Origin: Amorphophallus konjac
Lineage: Eukaryota; Streptophyta; Magnoliopsida; Alismatales; Araceae
NCBI GenBank assembly: GCA_022559845.1
Contig: CM040128.1
Span: forward strand, 221,449,643-221,513,642
DNA: 64,000 nucleotides
Reading direction: 5' to 3'
In this document: piece by piece, positions 62,839 to 64,000 of the stretch
Position numbering within the stretch: the stretch's first letter is position 1
How the letters are laid out: each line of letters opens with the position of its first letter
Translations under genes and position numbers: made by a program
The notes under the pieces: model-generated
Databases searched by the model: none
What the model saw: the letters and a program-made list of their open reading frames with translations, nothing else
Told to the model about the DNA's origin: nothing

Positions 62839-63829
62839 GGAGGGGTTGGGGTGTGAAGAAGGAAAAATAAGCTCTTGTAATACATTTTTAGTTCTTTTGC
62901 TGTTATTAATTTTTGTGAGAGAGTTTGTGAGTTTTTGGTGTTATCGAAGAAGCAAGGAGAGAGAGAAGGGCAGGAGGTCCCTTCAGGTTTCAATTTCATT
63001 CACTGTTACTGTATGTTTTTGAGTATTTTAGTCTTGTTTAGCCATTTACATGCTTTTATGATCTTCATTTAAATTTATTGTCTTCTTCAATGTTATTCAT
63101 ACTTAAGTTCTCTACATTTTCTCTTTCAACCATTTCCTTTAATTCCTCTCCGTTTTTAAGCTATTACATGTTTTTCCAATTACTGTCCTGGAACATTACT
63201 GTTCATCCAAGTTGATACCTTCTTTTGTTCCTCTAATTTGATGTTCTTCCAATCCTCTTTTATTTTTAAGTTCTTCATAAAAGTTGTTCCTATCTTCTAA
63301 ATCTAGATTTTCTTCTTATATCACTCCCTCTAATGCTTCTTCGTTTTTAAGTTATTTTTATTTTCCCACGGTTCTGTCTTTTGCGAGTTTACTGTTCATT
63401 CGTGCCAATAGATGTCAGTGTTTCATATTTTTCACTGTCTTCCTCTCATTTTTTGTCTCTGAACTCTTCATAAAACTTCTTCCTAACTCTCCAATCTTCA
63501 ATTTTATTTTCTATCACTTTTTCTACTTTTGTCTGGTTTTAAAGTTATTTCTCTTCCTAACTCACCTTATTTTCATTATAATTTTCTATGTGTTTTTCTA
63601 TCAATTCCACCCCTTCTAAATTGCATCCAAATCTCCTTAAGGCGACTTCAATTCAATTTTCATGATTTTTAAATCTTAAAAATTCAAGGTTTTCAACTTT
63701 CAAATCTACTTCTCCCTGTGGATTCGACTCGGTCTCATCACTTAACTATTATATTTTAATTTGTGGGCCGAATATTTTAATTTGGTAGCAGGACATATTA
63801 ACGATGTACGTTTTCCGCGTATCAAATTT

Positions 63830-63847
63830 TGGCGCCGTTGCCGGGGA
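63830..63847 (+). promoter_or_regulatory. Primer binding site, tRNA-Asp (Tat-R)
   Basis: TGGCGCCGTTGCCGGGGA, the canonical Athila/Tat Asp-tRNA primer site, five bases after the LTR end. Confidence 0.92.
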
Positions 63848-64000
63848 GGTTTGATTTGAAGTTGATAACTTTGTGCTTTCTTTTGTATATATATTGATGC
63901 TCACTCTTATTTTTCAGAAAAATAAAATGATCAACAAAAGCACAAAAAAATAGAAAATTATGAAAATGTCAAAAAATATTGTGTCTCCCCGAGGTAAGTC
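63848..64000 (+). other. Start of Tat-R leader
   Basis: A/T-rich sequence with no ORF; the element continues past the right edge of the window. Confidence 0.7.

Larger units (their letters stand above)
61644..63824 (+). repeat. 5' LTR of Tat-R (Athila/Tat-type) element
   Basis: TGATAAGTG ... CGCGTATCA, 2181 bp, followed by an Asp-tRNA primer site. The start resembles that of the Tat-L LTR (TGATAAGTG in both), but the bodies differ. It has a long (AT)n tract (about 61935-62070) and a TATA box at 62832-62838 (CTATAAAAGG). It interrupts the Copia-1 extra ORF after GGTAAAGCCCCGG; cccgg (61639-61643) would be the target duplication. Confidence 0.85.

Noticed and set aside
62365..62856. 163-codon ORF in the Tat-R LTR
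   Set aside because: Lies in U3 upstream of the TATA box, overlaps two other open frames and has no recognisable domain.
1..64000. Assignment to a named species
   Set aside because: Family motifs point to a eudicot, but nothing in the sequence lets me name a genus without a database search.

Overview
This is nuclear DNA of a flowering plant, most likely a eudicot, and it consists almost entirely of transposable elements nested inside one another. The evidence is plant-type LTR retrotransposons (Tekay-like and Tat/Athila-like Ty3 elements, SIRE-like Ty1/copia elements), primer sites matching plant initiator-Met and Asp tRNAs, a CACTA (En/Spm) transposon with introns, and no host gene I can recognise. 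I cannot name the species. All element names below are family-level calls from motifs.

Layout. The oldest scaffold (called G0 here) is a decayed minus-strand Ty3 element with a Tat/Ogre-like protease and RT. Its pieces lie at about 5038-5940 (RT and RNase H), 26426-30900 (protease and gag) and 37477-37881 (gag start region). (1) At 5037/5038 a second minus-strand Tat/Athila-type element (Tat-L, 1-5037) is inserted; its LTR (3063-5037), Asp primer site and first ORF are visible. (2) A 5'-truncated CACTA transposon (about 5941-26425) interrupts G0 between protease and RT. It carries the end of its transposase (DUF4216) and a multi-exon TnpA-like gene with a tandem exon array (6842-7969). The last intron of that gene holds about 30 copies of a 179-bp satellite. 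(3) A complete Tekay-type Ty3 element (12203-22712, TSD AAAGT) is inserted into that satellite. (4) A gag-only LTR element (30901-37476, TR-GAG-like) splits the G0 gag. (5) A SIRE-like, pol-less copia element (Copia-1, from 37882) is inserted at the other side of G0. Within its gag sits a complete but decayed SIRE-like element (Copia-2, 41353-57460, TSD CATGC). Copia-2's extra 3' ORF is itself broken by a rearranged block of Tekay-like LTR (49347-54143). (6) A further Tat/Athila LTR (Tat-R, 61644-63824) cuts the extra ORF of Copia-1 and runs off the right edge.

Most coding regions are pseudogenes. The Tekay polyprotein is nearly intact (two in-frame stops), and the CACTA TnpA-like gene can be read open through every exon I place. 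No element looks fully autonomous.

The most interesting signal is outside the genes. The LTRs of Tekay and Tat-L share arrays of about 21-nt palindromes (GACGCC-N8-GGGCGTC type) at about 32-bp steps upstream of the TATA box. The two SIRE-like families carry a different array, built on GTCGAC palindromes, in the same relative place, and that array recurs in front of their extra ORF. Other points are the symmetric tandem exon array in the CACTA gene, satellite amplification inside a transposon intron, an extra SIRE ORF kept in a pol-less derivative, a roughly 100-nt block shared by two Ty3 families, and a microhomology-joined LTR rearrangement.
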